Assembly: GCA_031284375.1 (NCBI GenBank)
Contig: JAISZY010000204.1
Location: 1 to 32,232 of the forward strand
Source of the DNA: Tannerellaceae bacterium
Lineage (GTDB): Bacteria; Bacteroidota; Bacteroidia; Bacteroidales; Tannerellaceae
DNA length: 32,232 bases
Direction: 5' to 3'
How positions within the stretch are numbered: position 1 is the first letter of the stretch; every line of letters starts with the position of its first letter. The position numbers were made by a program, and so were the translations under genes. Shown here in pieces: positions 6,917 through 15,538 of this stretch. The notes beneath the pieces are model-generated. The model was not told the origin of the DNA, did no database searches, and saw nothing but the letters and a program-made list of their open reading frames with translations.

Positions 6917-8108
6917 ATGCAACAGATAGCGATAAAAAATTTCGGCCCTGTAAAAGAAGGGATTGTTCATATAAATAAAGCTACCGTATTAGTCGGCAAT
7001 CAAGGCTCCGGCAAAAGTACGGTAGCTAAACTTATCTCAACGTTTATCTGGATAGAAAAAGCCTTGGTACGCGGCGATTACGACAAAAAATGGTTTGAAA
7101 GTAAAAACAAACTGAAAAATCAATACCTCGCCTACCACCGCATAGAGAATTATCTTTACCCCGATACGGAAATCCAATATCAAGGTAGCGCTTATATCAT
7201 CCAATATCGGGAAGGAAGGATGTTGATAACAGAAACATCCGAAAATACATACCCGCTACCTCAAATTATGTATGTTCCGGCCGAAAGAAATTTTCTTTCC
7301 TACATAAAAGATGCCAAGGGATTCAAACTATCATCGGCCTCCTTGCGGGAGTACAATACCGAATATTTTAACGCCAAACAAGCCATGAAAGGCGCCATAC
7401 GGTTGCCCATTAACGATACGGATGTAGAATACAACAAACAATACGACAATCTGTATCTGAAAATTGCCCAGGATAAAAAAATAGAAATATCGGAAGCCTC
7501 CAGCGGTTTTCAATCGTTTGTTCCCTTGTATTTGGTATCGGATTATCTGGCCAATTCGGTAAAATCTCGCCCGGATAAGAAAGAAGCCATAAGTAGCGAG
7601 GAAGAAAATCGTTTCAAGAAAGGCGTACAGGCTATATGGGCAAACGAAACTTTAACCGACGAGCAAAGCCGCCTTGTCTGCAAGATTTACCAAAACGGCA
7701 TTTATCAATATTGTAGAAGAACCGGAACAAAACCTTTTCCCTACGTCTCAATGGAAAATGTTGCAAAGTTTGTTGGAATTTAACAAGATGAACAACGGCA
7801 ATAAACTGATTCTAACCACACACAGTCCGTATTTAATCAACTATTTAACCTTGGCCGTAAAGGCAGGGGAGTTAAAACAACAAATTAAAACAAACGCACA
7901 AAGAAACAGTTTGGAACGAATCGTACCGTCGGAAGCAACAATTGATGCAAAAGATTTATCCATATACGAATTGGACGAACAGCGCGGAAGTATTCAACCG
8001 CTTAAAACATACGAAGGACTCCCCTCGGATGAAAACCGGCTTAATAAGATGCTGGATGAAGGCAATGAATTGTTTGCTCAACTCATCGAAATTCAACAAC
8101 AGTTATGA
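6917..8108 (+). pseudogene. AAA/OLD-type ATPase, split by a frameshift
   Basis: Two ORF-track entries (6917-7783 and 7674-8108) are halves of one SMC/ABC-like ATPase of about 397 residues. The first half has an N-terminal strand (IAIKNFGPVKEG), Walker A GNQGSGKST near residue 30, an SSGFQS signature-like motif and ends sensibly near TDEQSRL. The second half, one base out of phase, supplies Walker B FINIVEEPEQNLFP and the switch-His motif LILTTHSPYLINYL. The break lies near 7660-7680; past it the first frame reads as nonsense (CKIYQNGIYQYCRRTG). No obvious slippery heptamer is seen. Intact relatives of this ATPase type often work with a downstream nuclease-type partner, but here the next gene is convergent rsmE, so a partner is missing. 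It looks more AT-rich than its neighbours. A sequencing error cannot be excluded. Confidence 0.85.
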
Positions 8109-8132
8109 GTGCAAAGAAAACATTCCCTCTGT

Positions 8133-8876
8133 TTAGTTTTTTCGATTCTGCCAAACAATATCATTCGCCACATGCACCGTATGGCAAGCCGCAAAGGCGG
8201 CGGTTTCGGTACGGAGCCGGCTTTGTCCCAACGAAACCGCGCGGAATCCCTGTCCGCAGGCCTCGTCTATTTCTTCGGGGCTGAAATCTCCTTCCGGACC
8301 AATCAGAATCAACGTATTTTCTCCCGGTGAACAGGCGCGGGCCAAAAGGAGATTTTCTTTTTCCCGGCAATGGGCAATAAATTTATGTCCGTCGAAAGGT
8401 TGCCGAACAAAGGCCGAAAAATCCGTCATCCCCCTGCCCAGGCTGGGCAATGTAGCTTTGCCGGATTGCTTCATGGCCGAGATAAGAATCTTTTCCAAAC
8501 GCGACGTATTCACTTCGCTTCGTTCGGAAAAGCGGCATTTCAGAAACGTAATGGCATCGATGCCCACTTCGGTGGCTTTTTCGCAAAACCACTCCATCCG
8601 GTCTATATTTTTGGTGGGAGCCACGGCGATGTGGAGGCGGAAATTCCAAAGAGGCGCCGTAGCGTATCGTTCTGTGATAGTTACTTGGCAATGTGCAGGA
8701 TTCGTGGAGCGGAGAACGGCCTTGTAGAAAAAGCCCTTACCGTCGGCGAGCAACACCTCGGCGCCTTCTCCCAGGCGGAGTACGCGGAGAGCGTGACGGG
8801 CTTCTTCTTCCGGCAATTCGGGATTCAGCGCAATGTGGGGCGCAAAGAATATCGGCATAGAGAATGGTTGGCTCAT
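8133..8876 (-). CDS. rsmE: 16S rRNA (uracil1498-N3)-methyltransferase RsmE
   Basis: About 247 residues. The enzyme methylates N3 of U1498 in 16S rRNA in the mature 30S subunit, using S-adenosylmethionine. The SPOUT-type C-terminal half is clear: LILIGPEGDFSPEEIDEA (about 190-206), then RAVSLGQSRLRTETAAFAACH (about 212-232), which form the trefoil-knot SAM site. The N-terminal part has the PUA-like HALRVLRLGEGAEVLLADG and IDRMEWFCEKATEVGID. The start at 8876 (MSQPFSMPIFF) is chosen because it overlaps the nupC stop as ATGA; an internal Met at 8858 is the alternative. The ORF-track entry 8133-9989 merely runs on upstream through nupC in another frame. It is the last gene of the nuclease-nupC-rsmE operon and converges with the broken ATPase, with 24 bases between the stops. 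Confidence 0.95.
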   Translation of the reverse strand: MSQPFSMPIFFAPHIALNPELPEEEARHALRVLRLGEGAEVLLADGKGFFYKAVLRSTNPAHCQVTITERYATAPLWNFRLHIAVAPTKNIDRMEWFCEKATEVGIDAITFLKCRFSERSEVNTSRLEKILISAMKQSGKATLPSLGRGMTDFSAFVRQPFDGHKFIAHCREKENLLLARACSPGENTLILIGPEGDFSPEEIDEACGQGFRAVSLGQSRLRTETAAFAACHTVHVANDIVWQNRKN

Positions 8877-10186
8877 CCCATAATCATGCCCACGATGGTG
8901 GCCGACATAATCGACACCAACGCGCCGCCAATCATGGCCGGAAACCCGAAACGGGTAATCATTTCTTTCTTTCCGGGCGCCAGTACGCCGATACCGCCCA
9001 GTAAGATGCCGATGGAGGAGATATTGGCAAAGCCGCACAGGATGTAGGTAGACATGACGACCGATTTTTCGTGCAGAAACATACCGGCCTCTTTCCATTG
9101 TTGCATCTGCGAATAGGCCACAAACTCGTTCAGGATGGTTTTCTGTCCCAGCAGCGAACCCACCGTAGCGATATCGTCGAAGGGTACGCCCGTCAGCCAC
9201 ATGAAAGGCGCCAAGATAATCCCCACAATAAACTGAAAGGTAAGCCCGTCCGATTTGCCGTTCGTGAAATCTTGTATCCATTCGTTCAGCCCGGTATAGC
9301 GACCGATTATGTCTTTCGACACATAATTGACCAAAGCCACCAGGGCAATAAAGACCAGCAACATGGCGGCGATATTCACCATCAGTTTTATACCCGTAGA
9401 CGTTCCGGCCGCCAGGGCGCTCAGGGGACTGGCATGTTCGTTCGTTTTTTCTATTTCCACCAGTTTGTCGCCGGTTTTTTCCGTTTGCGGGCAAAGCATT
9501 TTCGCCATCACGATAGCGCCCGGAGCCGCCATCACGGAAGCGGAGAGGAGGTGTTTGGCAAACATCACTTTCTCCATCGGGCTGTCGCCTCCCAACATGC
9601 CGATGTAGGTACCCATCACCGACCCGGCTATCGTTCCCATACCGGACACCATCACTAAGAATATTTCCGAGCGATTCATCGAAGCCAGATAATTCTTGAT
9701 TAAAACCGGCGATTCGGTCATCCCCATAAAGATATTCCCGGCAGCAACGAGTCCTTCCGACCCGGATATATTCATAAACCGTCGCAGCAGCCAGGAAAAA
9801 CCTCCTACCACTCGCTGGATAATTCCCCAGTAATAAAAGAGCGAAACCAGGGCGGAAAAGAATATCACAATGGGCAACGAATGTAGCAGGAAGCTGAATC
9901 CGTTCGCCCGCTCGGCATAGGGGCCTAAGAGGAAGACCAGCCCGCTGTGCGTGAAATCCATCAGCTTGACAAACGCCCGGCCTGCCCATTCAAACAAAAG
10001 ACCTACAAAGGGAACATACAATACGGCAAGGGCCAGTATGACTTGCAGAAACAATCCGGCGCCTACCAACTTCCAGTCGATATGCTTACGGTCAAAACTG
10101 ATGGCATAGCACACAAACAGTATGCAAATCATTCCTACAACGCCTCTCAGGAGCGACACGGCATTAAATCCCAGGGGTTCTATCAT
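8873..10186 (-). CDS. nupC: NupC-type concentrative nucleoside transporter (CNT family)
   Basis: A 437-residue inner-membrane protein with many hydrophobic helices, importing nucleosides by cation symport. CNT family landmarks are present: NIFMGMTESPVLIKNYLASM (about 151-170), the following VMVSGMGTIAGSVMGTYIGM re-entrant segment, and near the C-terminus YILCGFANISSIGILLGGIG. The N-terminal helices (LLRGVVGMICILFVCYAISF) also fit the family. A hydrophilic loop (CPQTEKTGDKLVEIEKTNEHA) separates the two halves. The start overlaps the upstream nuclease stop and its own stop overlaps the rsmE start, both as ATGA, so the three genes are translationally coupled. Which nucleosides are transported, and whether H+ or Na+ drives it, cannot be told. 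Confidence 0.93.
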   Translation of the reverse strand: MIEPLGFNAVSLLRGVVGMICILFVCYAISFDRKHIDWKLVGAGLFLQVILALAVLYVPFVGLLFEWAGRAFVKLMDFTHSGLVFLLGPYAERANGFSFLLHSLPIVIFFSALVSLFYYWGIIQRVVGGFSWLLRRFMNISGSEGLVAAGNIFMGMTESPVLIKNYLASMNRSEIFLVMVSGMGTIAGSVMGTYIGMLGGDSPMEKVMFAKHLLSASVMAAPGAIVMAKMLCPQTEKTGDKLVEIEKTNEHASPLSALAAGTSTGIKLMVNIAAMLLVFIALVALVNYVSKDIIGRYTGLNEWIQDFTNGKSDGLTFQFIVGIILAPFMWLTGVPFDDIATVGSLLGQKTILNEFVAYSQMQQWKEAGMFLHEKSVVMSTYILCGFANISSIGILLGGIGVLAPGKKEMITRFGFPAMIGGALVSIMSATIVGMIMG

Positions 10187-10836
10187 GATGGTTCTCCTCC
10201 GTTATCTTTTTTCCGGCGTGTCAGTTCGTCTTTGTACATTTTGGCATGTTCGTAATTCTCGATTGTAACGGCTTGCTCCATACGAAACTCCAGGTCGCTG
10301 TCTTGCAAAAGAGAGAGCCATTTTGTCAACTGGGCTTCATCTTTTATATCGCCCGGCTCTACATTCTTAAGCATAAAGCGGTCGTTATTATCCTCGTCTT
10401 CCTCGCCTTCTATGGTAGAAGGGGTATCCATTTCAACGCCACAATCAGAAAGAATCTTTTCGTTGACGTAGATATCGCATCTCATGCGAAGCGCAATAGC
10501 AATCGCGTCCGACGTGCGCGAATCTAACCGGATTTGCCTACCCTCGTTTTCCAGCAACAGTTCGGAAAAGAAGATATCGTCTTCACATTTATATATACAC
10601 ACTTCGACCAAACGGATATTATACGTTCGGAGGAAGGTATGAAACAAATCGTGCGTAAGCGGCCTGGGGGGGACGATTTGTTCCAACTCAATAGCGATAG
10701 CCTGGGCTTCGGCTATTCCAACGGTAATAGAGATATGCCGCGAACCGTTTTCTTCGGCAAGAATCAGAGCATAGGTACCATAGTGTATCTGACTGTTAGT
10801 TAAGCCCTGCACTTGTAATTTTACTTTTGTATCCAC
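10183..10836 (-). CDS. Bifunctional nuclease family protein (DUF151) with C-terminal UVR-like motif
   Basis: 217 residues. Residues of about 1-140 form a DUF151/bifunctional nuclease domain: YALILAEENGSRHISITVGI, EAQAIAIELEQI, PRPLTHDLFHTFL, then DIFFSELLLENEGRQIRLDS and RTSDAIAIALRMRCDIYVNE. Plant members of this family have been reported to have RNase and DNase activity; the bacterial role is poorly known. An acidic linker (EGEEDEDNND) precedes a C-terminal stretch, LEFRMEQAVTIENYEHAKMY-KDELTRR, that looks like the UVR helical hairpin of UvrB/UvrC. It is the first gene of the operon with nupC and rsmE, overlapping nupC by 4 bases, and probably has a promoter just upstream. Confidence 0.88.
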   Translation of the reverse strand: MDTKVKLQVQGLTNSQIHYGTYALILAEENGSRHISITVGIAEAQAIAIELEQIVPPRPLTHDLFHTFLRTYNIRLVEVCIYKCEDDIFFSELLLENEGRQIRLDSRTSDAIAIALRMRCDIYVNEKILSDCGVEMDTPSTIEGEEDEDNNDRFMLKNVEPGDIKDEAQLTKWLSLLQDSDLEFRMEQAVTIENYEHAKMYKDELTRRKKDNGGEPS

Positions 10837-10859
10837 GTTTTTATTGTCTTAAACTCCTA

Positions 10860-10867
10860 CAAAAATA
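10860..10867 (-). promoter_or_regulatory. -7 element upstream of the nuclease-nupC-rsmE operon
   Basis: On the minus strand the sequence reads TATTTTTG, a full match to TAnnTTTG, 24 bases upstream of the ATG at 10836 in a very AT-rich stretch. No convincing -33 TTTG at the usual distance was seen. Confidence 0.4.
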
Positions 10868-10942
10868 ATATTATTTAAAACAATTTGTTTTCATGCCGTA
10901 AATTTCTTGTTGTTTATTCGGATTTTGACGACAGAAAAGTTC

Positions 10943-11120
10943 TCAATAAACAACTTTCGCGGTATGACCTCCGTTCGTGACGATGTAAAGGCCGCGTACC
11001 GGCAGCGGGAGACGTTGCTCCACGGTGCGAGCCGTTTCGCCGAAGACGAATACTCCATGCAAATTCATTTTCCCACCCGTTGGCTTCAAGCGATGGAGAT
11101 ATTTTGTTTGGCCGGGATGA
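10943..11120 (-). pseudogene. Remnant of a T9SS C-terminal sorting domain
   Basis: On the minus strand, the end of the 10943-11218 ORF reads GKMNLHGVFVFGETARTVEQ then RLPLPVRGLYIVTNGGHTAKVVY and a stop. The pattern 'LP..RGLYIV...HT.KVV' at the very end is typical of type A sorting domains of T9SS cargo proteins. Nothing upstream reads as a cargo domain or signal peptide, and the region is bounded by the nuclease operon and the dsbD-like gene, so it appears to be the tail of a gene whose body was deleted. The competing plus-strand ORF (10907-11161) shows no recognisable features. This accounts for most of the 339-base gap between genes. Confidence 0.5.
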
Positions 11121-11175
11121 AAGAAAATTACCGGGCGGATGTTACCTTTGTGGAATATTAATTTAAGAATAAGGT

Positions 11176-13245
11176 ATGAGGAAAATTTACAAAGTTCTGA
11201 TGATGTTTGCGCTGGCAACGATGGTTGAAGCGCAAATTGTGACGCCTGTTACATGGAAAATTACGCTGGACGATACCGGTTCGCCGGAAAAAACAATCGT
11301 CTTCTCCGCCGTCATCGATAAAGGATGGCATCTGTATGACATGAATCTGCCGGCCGGCGGACCGGTGTCTACTTCTTTCGACTTCGAAACGCTTACCGGC
11401 GCCGAACGAGTAGGCGCACCGGAAGCTTCCACGCCGCCTACTGTAATATACGACGAGTTGTTCAATATGGAATTGCGCTGGTACGGGGGACAAGTTTCCT
11501 TCAGACAAAAAATAAAAGTAACGGATGCGAGAAAATTCAAAGTAGCCGGCGAAGTAGAGTTTATGGCTTGCAATGACGAGATGTGCCTCCCGCCGGAACG
11601 GAAAACATTCCGGTTCGACAGGAAAGATATAAAAAAGGAGGGCGACATCCTCGCTTCCTCGAACGAAGAGACGGAAGAAGAACTTGCCGCCGTTTCCGAA
11701 GACGATGAAGCAACATTCGACTCTACCGATACTTCCGCCCACGCCGTATCTTCATCTTTGGAAGAAAACAAGAAGAACACCGCAGCCGGAGAAACAACCC
11801 CAACGGCAGAACCGGCGCTCTGGAAACCGGTCATCGACGAAATGAAAGCCTTTGGCGACGTCACCCTGTCGGCCGCCGATATGTCGTGGCTCTTTATCTT
11901 TTTCGCCGGCTTCCTTGGAGGATTACTCGCCTTGCTCACACCCTGCGTGTGGCCCATGATTCCTATGACGGTGAGTTTCTTCCTCAAACGAACCAAAGAC
12001 CGCTCCAAAGCCATCCGCGACGCGCTGACCTACGGGCTGGCCATCATCCTTATCTACTTAGCAATGGGATTGATTCTTACCGGCCTTTTCGGAGCCGGCG
12101 CATTGAACGACCTGGCAACAAACGCCGTGTTCAACGTCTTGTTCTGCCTCCTGCTGGTGATGTTTGCCGTCTCCTTCTTCGGCGCCTTCGAGCTGACGCT
12201 GCCCGCTTCGTGGACGAGCAAATTAGACCGCAAGGCCGACTCGGCCACCGGCCGGCTGAGCATTTTCTTTATGGCATTTACCTTGGTCTTGGTGTCGTTC
12301 TCCTGCACAGGGCCTATCATCGGCACATTGCTGGTACAGGCGGCGGCGATGGGAAGCATTGCCGGGCCGGCCATCGGCATGTTTGGCTTTGCGCTGGCAT
12401 TATCCGTTCCGTTTGCCCTTTTTGCCATCTTCCCCAATTGGCTGCAAAATATGCCCAAGTCCGGCGGCTGGCTGAACAGCGTGAAGGTCACGCTGGGATT
12501 CCTGGAGCTGGCGCTGGCGCTGAAGTTCCTTTCCGTGGCCGACCTGGCTTATGGATGGAGAATCCTCGACCGCGAGGTATTCCTGGCGCTGTGGATTGTG
12601 ATATTCGCCTTGCTGGGATTTTACTTACTGGGAAAAATCAAGTTTGCCCACGATAGCGACGTGAAACACCTCTCCGTTTCCCGTCTGTTCTTAGCCATGG
12701 TATCGCTCTCCTTTACCGTATACATGCTCCCCGGTCTGTGGGGCGCTCCGCTGAAGTCTATCAGCGCCTTCGCTCCTCCTTTGTACACGCAGGATTTCAG
12801 TCTGTACGATAGCGAAGTGCATGCGGCCTTCGACGACTACGAAGCCGGTATGCAATACGCCCGGCGAGTAGGCCGGCCGGTGATGATAGACTTCTCCGGC
12901 TATGGATGCGTGAATTGCCGGAAGATGGAAGCCGCCGTATGGACCGATCCGAAGGTGAAACAATTGCTCGAAAAGGATTATGTGCTGATTACGCTTTTCG
13001 TAGACGACAAAACCCCGCTCCCCCGCATCATGGAGGTAAAAGAAAACGGCAAGGCGCGCCGGCTCAAAACCGTGGGCGACAAATGGAGCTACCTGCAACG
13101 AAGCAAATTCGGAGCCAACGCCCAGCCGTTCTACGTATTGCTCAACAACGAAGCCTATCCCCTCGGCCCCTCGTACGCTTATAATGAAGATATATCCCAA
13201 TACATAAAATTTCTGCAAGATGGCCTGGCAAACTACCTCCCGTGA
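11176..13245 (+). CDS. dsbD: DsbD-like thiol:disulfide interchange protein
   Basis: A 689-residue inner-membrane protein that would carry electrons from cytoplasmic thioredoxin to periplasmic thiol proteins. It has a signal peptide (to about residue 19, MVEAQ), then an N-terminal periplasmic domain with a Cys pair (ACNDEMC, Cys132 and Cys137), an acidic/Ser-rich linker (about 155-215), and a membrane domain of about eight helices (238-525). That domain carries the CcdA/DsbD cysteines Cys257 in LLTPCVWPM and Cys377 in VSFSCTGPI. The C-terminal thioredoxin-like domain has active site GCVNCRKME (Cys578 and Cys581). All three redox pairs are present, so it should be functional. It heads an operon with mazG and mutY; the mazG start lies inside its last 26 bases. 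Length is normal for Bacteroidetes members, which differ from E. coli DsbD mainly in the N-terminal domain. Confidence 0.92.
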   Translation: MRKIYKVLMMFALATMVEAQIVTPVTWKITLDDTGSPEKTIVFSAVIDKGWHLYDMNLPAGGPVSTSFDFETLTGAERVGAPEASTPPTVIYDELFNMELRWYGGQVSFRQKIKVTDARKFKVAGEVEFMACNDEMCLPPERKTFRFDRKDIKKEGDILASSNEETEEELAAVSEDDEATFDSTDTSAHAVSSSLEENKKNTAAGETTPTAEPALWKPVIDEMKAFGDVTLSAADMSWLFIFFAGFLGGLLALLTPCVWPMIPMTVSFFLKRTKDRSKAIRDALTYGLAIILIYLAMGLILTGLFGAGALNDLATNAVFNVLFCLLLVMFAVSFFGAFELTLPASWTSKLDRKADSATGRLSIFFMAFTLVLVSFSCTGPIIGTLLVQAAAMGSIAGPAIGMFGFALALSVPFALFAIFPNWLQNMPKSGGWLNSVKVTLGFLELALALKFLSVADLAYGWRILDREVFLALWIVIFALLGFYLLGKIKFAHDSDVKHLSVSRLFLAMVSLSFTVYMLPGLWGAPLKSISAFAPPLYTQDFSLYDSEVHAAFDDYEAGMQYARRVGRPVMIDFSGYGCVNCRKMEAAVWTDPKVKQLLEKDYVLITLFVDDKTPLPRIMEVKENGKARRLKTVGDKWSYLQRSKFGANAQPFYVLLNNEAYPLGPSYAYNEDISQYIKFLQDGLANYLP

Positions 13246-14020
13246 CGAACAAATGAAAGCTTTCGGCAAACTGTTGGATATTCTCGACGAATTGCGCGTG
13301 AAATGTCCGTGGGACAGAAAACAAACCAACGAAAGCCTCCGCTCCAATACCATAGAAGAAACCTACGAACTCTGCGACGCCATCATCCGCGCCAGCAATG
13401 CCGATATAGAAAAGGAATTGGGCGACCTCCTCCTCCACGTTGTCTTTTACGCCAAAATAGGGGAAGAAAAGGAAGCCTTCGATATCGCCTCCGTATGCGA
13501 AACCCTGTGCGCTAAGCTGATTTACCGACACCCGCACGTATTTGGCGACGCCGGAGAAACCAACACCGCCACCCAAGTGGAACAAAGCTGGGAACAACTC
13601 AAACTGAAAGAAAAAGACGGCAACAAAACCGTGCTGGAAGGCGTGCCCGCCTCGCTCCCCTCCGTAGTAAAAGCCCACCGCATACAAGACAAGGCGAGAA
13701 ACGTGGGCTTCGACTGGGAAGAACGCGAACAGGTATGGGATAAGGTGCAGGAAGAATTGAACGAACTGAAAGTCGAAATCGCCCAATTGGACGCCGACCG
13801 GATGGAGGCCGAGTTTGGCGATCTCTTTTTCAGCCTCATCAATGCCGCCCGACTGTACAAAATCAACCCGGATAATGCGCTCGAACGTACCAACCGGAAG
13901 TTTATCCGCCGCTTCAATTACTTGGAAGAACATACCATACGGGAAGGTCGTCCACTCAAAGGTATGTCGCTCCAAGAGATGGACAAAATATGGAACGAAG
14001 CCAAAGCCAAAGGATTGTAA
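13220..14020 (+). CDS. mazG: Nucleoside triphosphate pyrophosphohydrolase MazG
   Basis: A 266-residue cytosolic enzyme that hydrolyses NTPs and dNTPs to monophosphate and pyrophosphate, removing aberrant nucleotides. It has two MazG-fold repeats. The first has CPWDRKQTNESLRSNTIEET, YELCDAI and EKELGDLLLHVVFYA, with the metal-binding EExxE and ExxD residues. The second has VWDKVQEELNELKVEI and EAEFGDLFFSLINAARL. The start at 13220 overlaps the dsbD-like gene by 26 bases; it is preferred over the Met at 13253 because the intervening TSRDEQMKAFGKLL matches the usual MazG N-terminus. Its stop overlaps the mutY start (TAATG). Together with MutY it forms an oxidative or nucleotide-pool repair pair. 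Confidence 0.95.
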   Translation: MAWQTTSRDEQMKAFGKLLDILDELRVKCPWDRKQTNESLRSNTIEETYELCDAIIRASNADIEKELGDLLLHVVFYAKIGEEKEAFDIASVCETLCAKLIYRHPHVFGDAGETNTATQVEQSWEQLKLKEKDGNKTVLEGVPASLPSVVKAHRIQDKARNVGFDWEEREQVWDKVQEELNELKVEIAQLDADRMEAEFGDLFFSLINAARLYKINPDNALERTNRKFIRRFNYLEEHTIREGRPLKGMSLQEMDKIWNEAKAKGL

Positions 14021-15075
14021 TGGAGATGAGCGATATACTAATCCACTGGTATCGGGAGCACAAAAGAGAACTGCCCTGGCGAGAAGTAAAAGACCCCTAT
14101 CTTATCTGGATTTCGGAAGTCATCCTCCAGCAAACCAAAGTGGCGCAGGGAAGAGAATATTTCCTCCGCTTTACGGAACGCTTCCCCAACGTACCTTCGC
14201 TGGCCGAAGCCGAAGAAGACGACGTGCTTAAATACTGGCAGGGACTGGGCTATTACAGTCGCGCTCGCCATCTGCACGCGGCAGCACGCAGCATCATGGA
14301 ACATTTTGGCGGACATATTCCTTCGGATTATCACGCCCTGCGTTCCCTCCCCGGCATTGGCGAATACACGGCGGCGGCCATCGTTTCCTTTGCCTGGAAC
14401 AAACCCTACCCGGTGGTAGACGGGAATGTTTTCCGCGTCCTTGCCCGTCTTTTTGCCATCAACACGCCAATAGACGCCGGCCGGGGCAAGAAAGAAATTA
14501 CCGCGCTGGCAACGTCTCTTATGAATCCCCAAAAAGCCGGGCTGCATAACCAAGCCATCATGGAGTTCGGCGCCCTCCATTGCCTTCCGGCCAATCCGGA
14601 TTGCCTACATTGTGCGCTTCAAACTAAATGTATGGGATACGCCTCCGGTTCGCCGCAGGCGTATCCGGTAAAACAGCACAAAGCCCGCACACGTTCGCGT
14701 TATTTCCACTACCTTCATGTAGTGTGCGAGGGGAAAACCTGGCTGCATCGCCGGGAGAAGAAAGACATCTGGACAGGGTTGTACGAATTTCCATTAATCG
14801 AAACCCCGGAGCCGGCAGATTTCGTTGAACTACAAGCTACGGAAACCTTCCGGCATCTTTTTTCCGGAGCGGGGCAGACAGCCGTATCCATTGTTTTGCC
14901 CGACGTGAAGCACATCCTTTCCCATCAGATACTTTATGCCACTTTCTACCGCATAGAAATAGAAACGCCCACGGAAGCCATGCAATCTTATCTCCAAGTT
15001 TCGGGCGAAACGCTCAACGACTACGCAATCCCCCGCCTGATTCAGATTTATTTGGAAAAGGACGGGTCTGCGTAA
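14020..15075 (+). CDS. mutY: A/G-specific adenine DNA glycosylase MutY
   Basis: 351 residues from the ATG at 14020, which overlaps the mazG stop as TAATG; the ORF-track start at 13990 lies within mazG and a further Met at 14026 is possible. The enzyme removes adenine mispaired with 8-oxoguanine. The catalytic Glu33 is in SEVILQQTKV, the helix-hairpin-helix is LRSLPGIGEYTAAAIVSFAW (108-127), and catalytic Asp134 is in VVDGNVFRV. The [4Fe-4S] ligands have the exact MutY spacing C-X6-C-X2-C-X5-C (Cys188, 195, 198, 204). The C-terminal NUDIX-like domain that reads the 8-oxoG strand follows (TWLHRREKKDIWTGLYEFPL, then KHILSHQILYATFYRIE). It appears intact and is the last gene of the operon. Confidence 0.97.
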   Translation: MEMSDILIHWYREHKRELPWREVKDPYLIWISEVILQQTKVAQGREYFLRFTERFPNVPSLAEAEEDDVLKYWQGLGYYSRARHLHAAARSIMEHFGGHIPSDYHALRSLPGIGEYTAAAIVSFAWNKPYPVVDGNVFRVLARLFAINTPIDAGRGKKEITALATSLMNPQKAGLHNQAIMEFGALHCLPANPDCLHCALQTKCMGYASGSPQAYPVKQHKARTRSRYFHYLHVVCEGKTWLHRREKKDIWTGLYEFPLIETPEPADFVELQATETFRHLFSGAGQTAVSIVLPDVKHILSHQILYATFYRIEIETPTEAMQSYLQVSGETLNDYAIPRLIQIYLEKDGSA

Positions 15076-15110
15076 TGTATGAACCCTGTCCCGGACAAAC
15101 CGTAAAGGGG

Positions 15111-15312
15111 AACCGGAACGGATTTCCCTCGCCATAATTTATGGCGAACGAAACCGGAACGAATCTCCTCCGCCATAATTTATGACGAAGGGAACCGGAA
15201 CGAATCTCCTCCGCCATAATTTATGATGAAGGGAATCGGAACGAATCTCCTCCGTCATAAATTATGGCGAGGGAAATCAGGATGAATCTCCTTCGTCATA
15301 AATTATGGCGGG
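15111..15312. repeat. 41-bp tandem repeat with a palindrome in each unit, 5 copies
   Basis: The unit is AACCGGAACGAATCTCCTCC followed by GCCATAATTTATGRCGAAGGG. Each unit contains a near-perfect palindrome of the form CGCCATAAtTTATGGCG. The palindromes start at 15130, 15171, 15212, 15253 and 15294, exactly 41 bases apart. In the first three the central base is T and the right arm varies (GGCG, GACG, GATG); in the last two the centre is A and the left arm reads CGTC. The array lies after the mutY stop and before the DUF4988 terminator. Short ORFs in it are not considered coding. Confidence 0.9.
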
Positions 15313-15355
15313 AATCTTCCGATATTATGCTCCCCAAAGATGCCCCCGGCGAAAC

Positions 15356-15405
15356 AAAAAAAACAGCGAACGTACGTTAGGCTTTACAGATAACGTACGT
15401 TGCTG
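15356..15405 (-). terminator. Strong intrinsic terminator of the DUF4988 gene
   Basis: The arms CAGCGAACGTACGTTA (15364-15379) and TAACGTACGTTGCTG (15391-15405) pair over about 15 bp with one bulged base and an 11-base loop. Read on the minus strand the stem is followed by eight U residues (A8 at 15356-15363). It lies about 130 bases past the stop at 15539. Each arm also contains the palindrome AACGTACGTT. Confidence 0.8.
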
Positions 15406-15538
15406 CTTTGAGCGATGTTCTTACTTTCACAAGCCGGCACACCTTATATAGTTCGTATGGATGTACGCTTTTGGCTACGTACACCAGAGAAAAAGAATGC
15501 AAAATTTATTTAGTCCAACTCGTCTCCGCTGAGGCGAA

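Noticed and set aside
8133-9989. 618-aa minus ORF suggesting a fusion upstream of RsmE
   Set aside because: The upstream 370 residues are an out-of-frame reading of nupC; only the last 247 residues are RsmE.
10907-11161. 84-aa plus-strand ORF before the dsbD-like gene
   Set aside because: No recognisable features; the opposite strand carries a T9SS tail motif that explains the region better.
15014-15217. Small minus ORFs through the 41-bp repeats (for example MAEEIRSGS...)
   Set aside because: They arise from translating the palindromic repeat; no start context and no homology pattern.
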